From assembly GCA_003457065.1 (NCBI GenBank), contig DMJQ01000184.1, positions 1-6,420 of the forward strand: 6,420 bases of DNA, in the 5' to 3' direction. A model generated the notes under the pieces. That model was not told where the DNA came from. It ran no database searches and worked only from the letters and a program-made list of their open reading frames with translations. Within the stretch, counting starts at the first letter, position 1; the number at the start of each line of letters is the position of its first letter. This DNA comes from Clostridiales bacterium. GTDB lineage: Bacteria > Bacillota > Clostridia > Tissierellales > Sedimentibacteraceae. Of the stretch, positions 1 to 5,037 are shown one piece after another. The translations under genes and the position numbers were made by a program.

Positions 1-7
1 TAAGATA

Positions 8-89
8 GGAACAAAAACCTACTTTTTATAAACGGTTTAAAATATAGAATCACTATTTTAAGCCATTCAAAATATACGATTTTTGTTAC
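8..89. repeat. Hairpin repeat element, copy 1 (82 nt, inverted relative to copy 2)
   Basis: The segment folds on itself. An outer AACAAAAA (10-17) faces TTTTTGTT (80-87), and next to the 9-nt loop there is an 11-bp stem, 34-44 with 54-64, containing one G-T pair. The tetR-side arm, 58-89, is the exact reverse complement of 954-985 in copy 2 (32 nt). The distal arm has diverged between the copies but keeps pairing near the loop. The element starts only 6 nt beyond the tetR stop codon, so a tetR transcript would run into it, and it may help end or protect that mRNA. It has no coding capacity. It resembles MITE- or REP-like palindromic elements, but I cannot assign a family and see no clear target-site duplication. 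Confidence 0.75.
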
Positions 90-95
90 GCTAAT

Positions 96-725
96 TCATT
101 GTTTCGCTATAGATGGGCGAAACCCTAAGACTTTATTCCAGTTAAACAGATCGCAGATCAGTTCACAGTGAGCTTCTATCTGGTCCCATGTATAACCGTG
201 GATAAAGGGTTCGTAAACCGTAGTCCAAAATGCAGAGAGCAAAATGTGCATGTCTTCTATGGAAATATCCACAAAAGTCAGCCCTCGTCTTTTGGCTTCC
301 AGAAAATACTCATAGGTTTTAGTAGTCATGGTTTCCACAAAATCGTGCTGAAAATTAGCATACCGCGTTCCTCCGGCCCCCGAAATAAGCAACACAAATC
401 CATCATGATGTTCATATAGAAACTGAAACCACGGCAGCATACTTTCGCCCATCTCCCATGCTTTGATAAGCGTATTGTCGGATAAAGTACACGCCTTGGC
501 AGAGCTTCGTTTTTCCACAAAATTGTTAAGCGCCTCAACCGTATCGGCTACCACGGCACAAAATAAGTCTTCCTTTCCCTTATACCGCTTATATAATGCA
601 CCGGTGGTAACTCCTGCATCTTCACAGATGACTTTTAAGGAGGCTTTTTCAAAACCATGGGCAAGAAACTCTTCTTTTGCGCTCTCTATGATACGTGGGT
701 CAATGGAACGATCCGGTTTGGACAT
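96..725 (-). CDS. TetR/AcrR-family transcriptional regulator
   Basis: A 209-residue DNA-binding repressor of ordinary TetR length. Residues about 8-55 form the N-terminal TetR domain: an amphipathic helix with A16 and F20, then GF-ASL (24-30), then the helix-turn-helix ICEDAGVTTGALYKRYKGKE (33-52), whose GALYKRY resembles the usual G-LY-HF recognition helix. Residues 60-209 are the helical ligand-binding and dimerisation half, which is too variable to name a ligand. ATG at 723-725 is preceded by a strong TAAGGAGGTG Shine-Dalgarno (736-745). The gene is monocistronic, runs leftward and is divergent from the aldo/keto reductase. Its promoter carries TGATAA/TTATCA half-sites, suggesting autorepression. 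TetR genes usually sit beside their target, but the left neighbour is outside the window and the reductase is 550 nt away across hairpin DNA, so the target is unknown. Family assignment is secure; the ligand and regulon are not. Confidence 0.93.
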   Translation of the reverse strand: MSKPDRSIDPRIIESAKEEFLAHGFEKASLKVICEDAGVTTGALYKRYKGKEDLFCAVVADTVEALNNFVEKRSSAKACTLSDNTLIKAWEMGESMLPWFQFLYEHHDGFVLLISGAGGTRYANFQHDFVETMTTKTYEYFLEAKRRGLTFVDISIEDMHILLSAFWTTVYEPFIHGYTWDQIEAHCELICDLFNWNKVLGFRPSIAKQ

Positions 726-735
726 TGATTTGCTG

Positions 736-745
736 CACCTCCTTA
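736..745 (-). promoter_or_regulatory. Strong ribosome binding site for tetR
   Basis: The minus-strand TAAGGAGGTG is nearly the full anti-Shine-Dalgarno complement and lies 10 nt before the ATG at 723-725. It fixes this start over internal methionines. Confidence 0.85.
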
Positions 746-750
746 TGCTA

Positions 751-784
751 CTGATAATCCTATTATTGATAACTCGATTATCAG
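751..784. promoter_or_regulatory. Probable TetR operator (three TGATAA-type half-sites)
   Basis: On the plus strand, TGATAA (767-772) and TTATCA (778-783) form a 17-bp site with a 5-nt centre. A further CTGATAATC (751-759) is the exact reverse complement of GATTATCAG (776-784), so one half-site is shared by two palindromes. The site overlaps the right edge of the tetR -10 and the predicted start of transcription, the usual place for an autoregulatory TetR operator. Binding by this regulator is inferred. Confidence 0.6.
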
Positions 785-811
785 TCTAGCAGGCAGCATA
801 CACTTTGTCAA
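783..811 (-). promoter_or_regulatory. Sigma-A-type promoter of tetR
   Basis: On the minus strand a consensus -35 TTGACA (806-811), a 17-nt spacer and a -10 TAGACT (783-788) point at tetR. Transcription would start near 776, inside the TGATAA palindrome, about 50 nt before the ATG. Confidence 0.7.
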
Positions 812-872
812 GTACCTTTTATCGGCTATTAGATATACTCTTTAACTTTCAAATAATTATTAAAGGCATGAA

Positions 873-954
873 CTGTAAATATGGCTGTTTTTAGATATGG
901 AAAAATACGAAAGATAATTCTGTATTCATGTATCGTAAAATAGTTTAATTACAG
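873..954. repeat. Possible degenerate third hairpin element
   Basis: CTGTAA (873-878) faces TTACAG (949-954), spanning 82 nt, the same size as copy 1. Inside, CTGTTTT, GATA and AATAC on the left have counterparts AAAATAG, TATC and GTATT on the right, giving an imperfect long hairpin with several bulges. AAAATAGTTT near the right end also occurs in copy 2 (1020-1029). Its right end overlaps the left tip of copy 2 at CAG (952-954). AT-rich DNA yields such pairing easily, so this is a weak call. I see no coding frame here. Confidence 0.3.
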
Positions 955-1038
955 TAACAAAAATCGTATATTTTGAATGGCTTAATATAAGCATTTCCAC
1001 TATATTAGGCCGTTTACGAAAAATAGTTTTTGTTACTG
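952..1038. repeat. Hairpin repeat element, copy 2 (87 nt)
   Basis: Perfect 12-bp terminal inverted repeats, CAGTAACAAAAA (952-963) and TTTTTGTTACTG (1027-1038), enclose a second stem next to the loop, 979-989 with 1001-1011, of 11 bp with one T-G pair; the loop is 11 nt. The tetR-side arm (954-985) is identical, inverted, to 58-89 of copy 1. At the paired positions 986/1004 this copy has T-A where, read in the same orientation, copy 1 has the reversed pair (41/57), a compensatory change that keeps the stem. No transposase or clear target-site duplication is seen. It is followed directly by the palindrome GCCTTAAGGC (1038-1047). Confidence 0.75.
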
Positions 1039-1079
1039 CCTTAAGGCTGTTTTACCATAAATAAAAATTATATGGCTCC

Positions 1080-1158
1080 AAACCAAATTTTACCTGATTC
1101 TATTCATGAAAACCCTATTCATGATATAATGTGAATAAAGTCAGGCAAAATTAGGTTT
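1080..1158. repeat. Long imperfect hairpin upstream of the aldo/keto reductase gene
   Basis: The 28-nt arm 1080-1107 is complementary to 1131-1158 at 23 positions, with two further G-T pairs and a 23-nt loop. The ends are AAACC and GGTTT. The sequence is unrelated to the hairpin copies around tetR. Within it CTATTCATGA occurs twice (1100-1109 and 1115-1124), and the loop holds an extended -10 motif. It could be a palindromic mobile element, a 5'-leader structure or an operator region; the sequence does not decide. Confidence 0.6.
1116..1137 (+). promoter_or_regulatory. Candidate extended -10 promoter for the aldo/keto reductase gene, with overlapping inverted repeat
   Basis: TGATATAAT (1122-1130) is a perfect extended -10 (TGnTATAAT); no good -35 is present, as is common for such promoters. 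It sits between TATTCA (1116-1121) and TGAATA (1132-1137), a 6-bp inverted repeat that could bind a regulator. A second extended -10-like TGATATACT lies at 1211-1219. Either would give a leader of roughly 50-140 nt before the ATG at 1275. TTTCCC-G-GGGAAA (1175-1187), a short palindrome, lies between them. Confidence 0.45.
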
Positions 1159-1274
1159 TATTCTTGAATCCACTTTTCCCGGGGAAATGGATAAGCAGAG
1201 CTTACGGTTATGATATACTAAAATAAGAATTAAGCATAAAACCTATAAATACGAAAAAGAAAGGACCCATAAAA

Positions 1275-2168
1275 ATGAAAATGGTAAAATTATCAGACAG
1301 GCTATCCCTTTCTGTACTAGTGCAGGGATTCTGGAGATTAAAAAGCTGGGAAATGACAACAAAAGAATTAACCGATTATATGAATTTATGTATAGAAAAA
1401 GGAGTAACTTCCTTCGATACGGCAGAGATTTATTCTGATACTCTTTGTGAGAAGCTTATGGGAGAAGCTTTTGAGCAGGATAAAACAATCAGAAACAAAA
1501 TACAGCTTATTTCCAAGACAGGTATTTTTGCCGAGGAGATAAACGGCAGAAGGTTTGGATATTATAATACTTCATATGATAGAATCCTGCAGTCCTGTAA
1601 AGAAAGTTTACAGCGCCTTAAAACAGATTATCTTGACCTGTATCTTATCCATCGGGAAGACCCTTGTTTTGATCCCTGGGAAACAGCTAGGGCATTAAAA
1701 GAATTGAAAAAAGAAGGACTTGTAAAAGAAGTAGGGGTATCCAATTTTGACCCGTTTAAATTTGATGCTCTGAATAAAGCAATGGGCGGCGAACTGGTAA
1801 CAAACCAGATTGAATGGAACCCCATATGCTTTGAACACTTTAACAGCGGAATGATGGATTATCTTACAGTGAATAAAATTCACCCTATGATCTGGTCTCC
1901 GCTTGCAGGCGGAAAGCTCTTTAAAGGTGAAGAAGAACACTGTAAAAAAGCATTGGAAAAATTAAAGGAAATCGCAGGAAGACACGGAGAAGAAGCTGAA
2001 ACCATTATTTATGCATGGTTAATGTATCATCCTGTTGGCGCGCTTCCTCTTTTAGGCAGCAATAAACCAAAAAGACTTGAACTTGCCTTAAAAGCATTGG
2101 ACGTAAAATTAAAACATTATGAATGGTATGAAATTTACACCGCAAGCGGCCAGCAGGTATTAAGGTAA
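1275..2168 (+). CDS. Aldo/keto reductase, YdhF-like
   Basis: A 297-residue NADPH-dependent oxidoreductase of the aldo/keto reductase (beta/alpha)8 barrel superfamily, predicted cytosolic, reducing aldehydes or ketones to alcohols. The classic catalytic tetrad is visible: D48 in SFDTAEIY, Y53, K81 in ISKTG and H126 in LIHRED. Other family marks are QGFWRL (17-22), DYLDLYLIHR (118-127), GVSNF (154-158), TNQIEWNP (176-183), WSPLAGGKLF (207-216) and the cofactor-loop stretch LLGSNKPKRL (259-268). Overall pattern and length match E. coli YdhF, whose physiological substrate is unclear, so no substrate is proposed. ATG at 1275 has AAGGA at 1261-1265, 9 nt away; Met3 is a possible alternative. The gene stands alone and ends in a segment with a strong terminator at 2363-2412. 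It appears intact. Confidence 0.95.
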   Translation: MKMVKLSDRLSLSVLVQGFWRLKSWEMTTKELTDYMNLCIEKGVTSFDTAEIYSDTLCEKLMGEAFEQDKTIRNKIQLISKTGIFAEEINGRRFGYYNTSYDRILQSCKESLQRLKTDYLDLYLIHREDPCFDPWETARALKELKKEGLVKEVGVSNFDPFKFDALNKAMGGELVTNQIEWNPICFEHFNSGMMDYLTVNKIHPMIWSPLAGGKLFKGEEEHCKKALEKLKEIAGRHGEEAETIIYAWLMYHPVGALPLLGSNKPKRLELALKALDVKLKHYEWYEIYTASGQQVLR

Positions 2169-2194
2169 AGCGTTCTTCCGTAAGAAAACATAAG

Positions 2195-2345
2195 ATTGGC
2201 AGGCCATTCTATAAACGCCAGAGAGAAAGTTTGCCCCTAGGCCCACAATGAACCCTTTATTGGTTTTAACCTAGGCAGCCGCATCAGGCACAGAAAGGCT
2301 TTATTGTAGCAAGATCCAATCGTTCGGGGTAACGAAGGATTGGCA
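2195..2345 (+). ncRNA. Candidate structured RNA or structured 3'UTR
   Basis: This stretch is clearly richer in G and C than the AT-rich intergenic DNA around it and is full of local inverted repeats. They include CCTAGG (2236-2241) with CCTAGG (2270-2275) enclosing CAATGAA (2246-2252) with TTTATTG (2256-2262), GCC (2278-2280) with GGC (2287-2289), and an 11-nt stem with one mismatch, 2316-2326 with 2333-2343, closed by the loop GGGTAA. TTTATTG recurs at 2300-2306 and could compete for CAATGAA, allowing two alternative folds. An intrinsic terminator follows within 20 nt. No riboswitch, 6S, SRP, tmRNA or RNase P signature was recognised and no start promoter is convincing, so it may be the processed 3' end of the reductase mRNA. 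The strand is inferred from the terminator. Confidence 0.4.
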
Positions 2346-2362
2346 TAGTTTTACCTTTTCGG

Positions 2363-2412
2363 AAAAACCGGAGAAATGGAGTATACGTATACCCCATTTC
2401 TCCGGTTTTTTT
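2363..2412 (+). terminator. Very strong bidirectional intrinsic terminator
   Basis: The stem 2363-2386 pairs with 2387-2410, 24 bp with a single A-C mismatch at 2380/2393. The tip is the palindrome GTATACGTATAC (2381-2392), so the real loop must open a few pairs. Seven T follow CCGG on the plus strand (2406-2412); AAAAA (2363-2367) gives a U-tract on the minus strand. It ends rightward transcripts from the aldo/keto reductase and can stop leftward ones from the membrane methyltransferase. CTTTTCGG (2355-2362) and CCGAAAAG (2433-2440) form an outer inverted repeat around it. Confidence 0.92.
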
Positions 2413-2727
2413 ATACTTTTATTCTCTTTTTACCGAAAAGTTATTTTCTCAAAGGAAATATTCCCCGTATTATACGCTATGGCAAGCCTTTTGTATAAAT
2501 ACCGATAAAGCCTTTCGCATAAAGTTTATTCTGAACATCCGTTAAATTTGCCGCAACAAGCTGTTACACAAAGAAATATTTGATTTATTCTGTCACCAAT
2601 CAGAATATAAAAATCTTACTTAGGTTTTTCTGATTCATATAGATTATATAAATAATACTGTGTCAATTCAATAATATACTCAAACTAATCGTTCTCTTAT
2701 CAGTACAAATTATACTTAATTCCGTAA
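2413..2727. other. AT-rich intergenic stretch between converging genes
   Basis: No coding frame, RNA gene or repeat family is recognised. The only structure noted is an imperfect hairpin AATCAG (2598-2603) with CTGATT (2629-2634) and an inner AAAAATC/GGTTTTT pairing; it lacks a proper U-tract and may or may not act on leftward transcripts leaving the membrane methyltransferase gene. Confidence 0.5.
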
Positions 2728-3291
2728 TTATAGAAACCGCCTTACTTTTTTACAGTATTCCATGTATTTTTCGCCGTATATCTTTTTTAGGGATTGTTCC
2801 TCAAGCAGGATTTGCCGGTTTAAAAGCCAAATACCAATAAAAACATAAATCAATATTATCCAATTGGGAATAATTAAAAATTCACCTATGAGAATTAATC
2901 CGAATGCCGTATATATTGGATTACGGCTGATAGAAAACGCTCCCGTGGTCACAAGCGCCCCAGGATGATCCTCGTCTAAGCCGACACGAAAACTTTTTCC
3001 AAATGAAACCAGAGCATATAGAAACAATAATATACCTATTATGCATACAATCACGCCTATCCAGCCGGCAAATTCATTGTTAAACAATTCAGCTCCTATT
3101 TTGGGCAGGCCAAATGTACTTGTCAATACAATATAAAATAACAGCAAAGCAAATGGCGGAATAAGAAAATCCTTTTTATCCATCTCACCAAATCGAAGGG
3201 CTTTTATCCCTAGTTTTTTTAATTGAAAAGCCCGCGATAAAACAAGCGTTACAAGGAGAAATAATGTTGCTGCGGCAATATATCTCATCAT
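2728..3291 (-). CDS. Membrane methyltransferase of the isoprenylcysteine carboxyl methyltransferase family
   Basis: A 187-residue integral-membrane protein. Four to five hydrophobic segments are visible: about 3-19, 43-60, 76-98, 128-140 and 142-157. The C-terminal half has the S-adenosylmethionine-binding layout of the ICMT/PEMT-type methyltransferases: F101-R102-V103 and a charged DEDH (106-109), LVTTGAFSISRNPIYTAF (113-130) with the R-NP-Y core at R123, N124, P125 and Y127, then LLEEQSLKKIYGEKYMEYCK (162-181) with E164, E165, Y172, G173 and Y176. Bacterial members methylate lipids, small molecules or other acceptors and do not process prenylated proteins; the substrate here is unknown. Length is normal. 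GGAAGGAAA (3296-3304) on the minus strand precedes adjacent ATGs at 3289-3291 and 3286-3288; either could start. The gene is alone, behind a promoter with a large palindromic operator, so it is probably induced by a specific signal. Confidence 0.88.
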   Translation of the reverse strand: MMRYIAAATLFLLVTLVLSRAFQLKKLGIKALRFGEMDKKDFLIPPFALLLFYIVLTSTFGLPKIGAELFNNEFAGWIGVIVCIIGILLFLYALVSFGKSFRVGLDEDHPGALVTTGAFSISRNPIYTAFGLILIGEFLIIPNWIILIYVFIGIWLLNRQILLEEQSLKKIYGEKYMEYCKKVRRFL

Positions 3292-3443
3292 ATGATTTCC
3301 TTCCCTTTACGATAAAATAGGCAAATCCCTCCGTCAATTATTTCATTCTTTCAATCGGTTCCTTTAAACAATATTAACAGGTTCGCTTATGAAAGATAAA
3401 TCAAATTTATTAGGCAGTGCCTGAAAACAGTCAGACTGATAAG

Positions 3444-3475
3444 AATATTAAATAAACTTTAGTTTATTTAATATT
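3444..3475. promoter_or_regulatory. Perfect 32-bp palindrome, probable operator of the membrane methyltransferase gene
   Basis: The 15-nt arms 3444-3458 and 3461-3475 are exact reverse complements around a central TT; the core is AAACTTTAGTTT. It covers the -10 of the leftward promoter and its start site, so a bound dimeric repressor would block transcription. It has no G/C-rich stem and no U-tract, so a terminator role is unlikely. It does not match the TGATAA operator in front of tetR, so the regulator is probably a different protein encoded elsewhere. Confidence 0.65.
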
Positions 3476-3496
3476 TTACATCAGAAATATAGTCAA
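3468..3496 (-). promoter_or_regulatory. Promoter of the membrane methyltransferase gene
   Basis: The minus strand reads -35 TTGACT (3491-3496), a 17-nt spacer and -10 TATTAA (3468-3473). The -10 lies within the right arm of the 32-bp palindrome. The implied leader is about 170 nt, in which I saw no riboswitch or leader peptide. Confidence 0.55.
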
Positions 3497-3556
3497 TTTG
3501 CTTTTATTCCGAAGTGAATATTTGGGTTAAGAGGACATAAATAAGAGAAAAGCAGA

Positions 3557-3584
3557 TTGACAATGGTACTGTTTCATATTTAAT
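3557..3584 (+). promoter_or_regulatory. Rightward sigma-A-type promoter with no confident gene behind it
   Basis: A consensus -35 TTGACA (3557-3562), a 16-nt spacer and -10 TTTAAT (3579-3584, five of six bases) predict transcription from about 3591. The start region carries a perfect 12-bp palindrome AGCTTTAAAGCT (3601-3612). The transcript would cover the GC-richer stretch to about 3850. Confidence 0.5.
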
Positions 3585-3590
3585 CAAGTA

Positions 3591-3860
3591 TACATTTTTT
3601 AGCTTTAAAGCTTACAAAACATTATTTACAAGAAAACGTGAATTCGGGTGGAATCAGAAAGAAGTCCGAACAGGCGAAGGCTGGATTTTGCAAAGCAAAG
3701 TTTCTGAATAGAATGGTCGGCAAGTCCGGCTGTAAGGCATTATGCTCAGGTTTTTACACAGCAAAAATTCTTTTTTCGATGATAAAATCCGCTTTTATGG
3801 GAAAAAGCCTAAGCTTTTGACCTTTCGGATACGCCTTAAAGGTTCATTCTGACTAGAGTA
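3591..3860 (+). other. Transcribed-looking region with a doubtful 60-codon frame
   Basis: Downstream of the promoter at 3557-3584 the DNA becomes G/C-richer than its surroundings, especially 3650-3750. A frame at 3638-3820 starts with GTG and encodes 60 residues that are rich in Lys, Ser and Cys. It lacks a Shine-Dalgarno, has no domain I recognise, and its tail overlaps a hairpin AAAAGC/GCTTTT (3803-3808 with 3813-3818), so I do not call it a gene. A second small inverted repeat, ACCTTT with AAAGGT, follows at 3821-3844. It may be a non-coding RNA, a decayed gene or a dispersed intergenic repeat. No good U-tailed terminator follows it. Confidence 0.3.
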
Positions 3861-4025
3861 TCCCTGCCTGTTTTCTAAAGGTTTCCATTCCTGCTTATTA
3901 TTTCTCTTTTTATAAATCAAAATTTATCAAACACCGATTATGCTCATAATCTGACTGGGTGTCAATTTTAATTATATTTATATTCTTATCAATATAACAA
4001 GAAATCCTTGAATAATTTTTTAGTA
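3861..4025. other. Intergenic stretch with hairpins
   Basis: No gene seen. A compound hairpin is present: ACACC (3931-3935) with GGTGT (3958-3962), and inside it GATTAT (3936-3941), loop GCTC, ATAATC (3946-3951), with a six-base bulge. A smaller ATAAAT/ATTTAT hairpin lies at 3912-3927. Neither has a clean T-run, so neither is called as a terminator. Confidence 0.4.
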
Positions 4026-4027
4026 TC

Positions 4028-4079
4028 AAAAAACCAAGCAGATACCTCTATCAATAACCCAAATCAATCTAGCCTGCTT
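4028..4079 (-). terminator. Candidate terminator of the FUSC-like gene
   Basis: On the minus strand, 10 nt after the stop codon, AAGCAG (4074-4079) pairs with CTGCTT (4036-4041), followed by GG and six T (4028-4033). The stem is only 6 bp and the loop is long (32 nt), so strength is doubtful. Confidence 0.4.
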
Positions 4080-4089
4080 CTTAAAAACC

Positions 4090-4635
4090 TTATTTTCCCG
4101 TTTCTCCCACAACTTCTCTTTTAAGCCACCTGTCAACCCGATTCCTTTTAAAAACTTCATTTACTGCTATAGCAAAAATAACGCCGATAGCTGTGTCAAT
4201 CATTCTGCCAAAGGCATAATAGGTAACATGGTCTGCAGGGGTATTAAACAGGATTATACAAAGCACCACTCCGCCGGGCTGAACGGCACCCGGCCACTTA
4301 AACGCAACTGATGACCAAACCAAAAGGATAACCCCAAAAAAGATTAAAATAACCTTCAAATAATAATTCCCATTGGGAAAAATTAAACGTTCTACCCAAA
4401 ATATGCCTATTCCCAGAAGGCCGCCGATAATTGTTCCGATAAGCCTGTTTCCGCCGTTCTTTTTTGAATCCTCAATACTGTTACCCATTCCAAATATAAC
4501 ATCAATACAGGCAAAAGTGGGATTTTCCCCAAACGGAAGATAGAGAAGGGCAAGTATTGCCGTCGCTAAAGCCGTTTTTAAACTCCTTTGCCCAAGGCCT
4601 GGTATCACTGCATGCATCGGTTTATGACTGTTCAT
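4090..4635 (-). CDS. FUSC/aromatic acid exporter-like membrane protein
   Basis: A 181-residue inner-membrane protein resembling the N-terminal transmembrane half of FUSC-type transporters (YgaE/aromatic acid exporter group). Hydrophobic segments lie at about 20-34, 65-85, 93-113, 121-132 and 145-159. Family marks are an N-terminal R-LKTALA (17-24), the helix start GGNRLIGTIIGGLLGIGIF (61-79) and near the end FGRMIDTAIGVIFAIAVN (142-159), the R-DT-IG-AVN signature. It stops soon after the last helix with a basic tail (KRNRVDRWLKRE, 163-174), so the long soluble C-terminal domain of many relatives is absent. Compact versions are common in Firmicutes, so truncation need not mean loss of function. 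Exported substrates are not known. ATG at 4633-4635 has AGAGGAA (4645-4651) 9 nt upstream. The gene is alone. Confidence 0.85.
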   Translation of the reverse strand: MNSHKPMHAVIPGLGQRSLKTALATAILALLYLPFGENPTFACIDVIFGMGNSIEDSKKNGGNRLIGTIIGGLLGIGIFWVERLIFPNGNYYLKVILIFFGVILLVWSSVAFKWPGAVQPGGVVLCIILFNTPADHVTYYAFGRMIDTAIGVIFAIAVNEVFKRNRVDRWLKREVVGETGK

Positions 4636-4702
4636 ATTATAAAATTCCTCTACTAATTCTAATTTTAAAAACTATATTTTGTTCGCCTATGTTACTGTAC
4701 AA

Positions 4703-4730
4703 ATTATAAGTAATGTCTAATTCTATTATA
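4703..4730 (-). promoter_or_regulatory. Candidate promoter region of the FUSC-like gene
   Basis: Two perfect -10 hexamers TATAAT lie on the minus strand, at 4703-4708 and 4725-4730, about 70 and 90 nt before the ATG. Neither has a good -35 at normal spacing. Further upstream TATTACA (4739-4745) and TGTAATA (4777-4783) form a 7-bp inverted repeat 31 nt apart, which could be a regulator site. Confidence 0.35.
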
Positions 4731-4848
4731 CTATCCACTATTACAGTTCTCGAAGGCCTGTACCGGGATATTCTATTGTAATATTGCCTTATCCATCATA
4801 CCATAACAAGATTTATTTTTCGACATATTCTTTCATAAAAATAAAAGA

Positions 4849-4902
4849 TGCCAAGAATAAAACTCTCCGTGTATGGAAAATTTTATTCTTAGCAGTTTTT
4901 TT
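4849..4902. terminator. Bidirectional intrinsic terminator
   Basis: TGCCAAGAATAAAA (4849-4862) pairs with TTTTATTCTTAGCA (4881-4894), 14 bp with one mismatch (C-A on the plus strand, G-T on the minus strand) and an 18-nt loop, followed by G and seven T (4896-4902). On the minus strand the stem is followed by a T-rich tail (complement of 4832-4847). With both flanking genes running leftward it most likely ends the rRNA methyltransferase/GIY-YIG transcript, about 230 nt past its last confident stop codon. Confidence 0.8.
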
Positions 4903-5037
4903 AGCAGAACCTGAAATCTAAACCTCCGCTTAATGTTTTATAACATTTTATTCTTTGTTGCCGTACTCTTTTTGCCGGAGATGCTTTTTTAAATTTTACG
5001 CCCTTTTCATCTCTTGCTAATATAAATCACATACTGT
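4903..5037. other. AT-rich downstream region of the GIY-YIG gene
   Basis: No gene or repeat recognised. It lies between the GIY-YIG gene and the terminator at 4849-4902 and is probably its 3'UTR on the minus strand. Confidence 0.4.

Noticed and set aside
168..789. Reading frames on the plus strand and a second minus-strand frame across tetR (168-419, 463-789, 326-538)
   Set aside because: They overlap a clear TetR gene in other frames, lack ribosome binding sites and show no domain.
1628..1940. Minus-strand frames inside the aldo/keto reductase gene
   Set aside because: Shadows of a gene with an intact catalytic tetrad; no start signals.
2195..2345. Assignment to a known RNA class (c-di-GMP, TPP, cobalamin, THF riboswitch, SRP, 6S, tmRNA)
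   Set aside because: Isolated words such as GGGGCAAAC on the minus strand recall some riboswitches, but the rest of each consensus is missing.
2703..4707. Shared 12-nt word GTACAAATTATA before the two leftward membrane-protein regions (2703-2714 and 4697-4708)
   Set aside because: The first copy lies downstream of its gene and the second upstream, the word is AT-rich and it has no symmetry; most likely chance.
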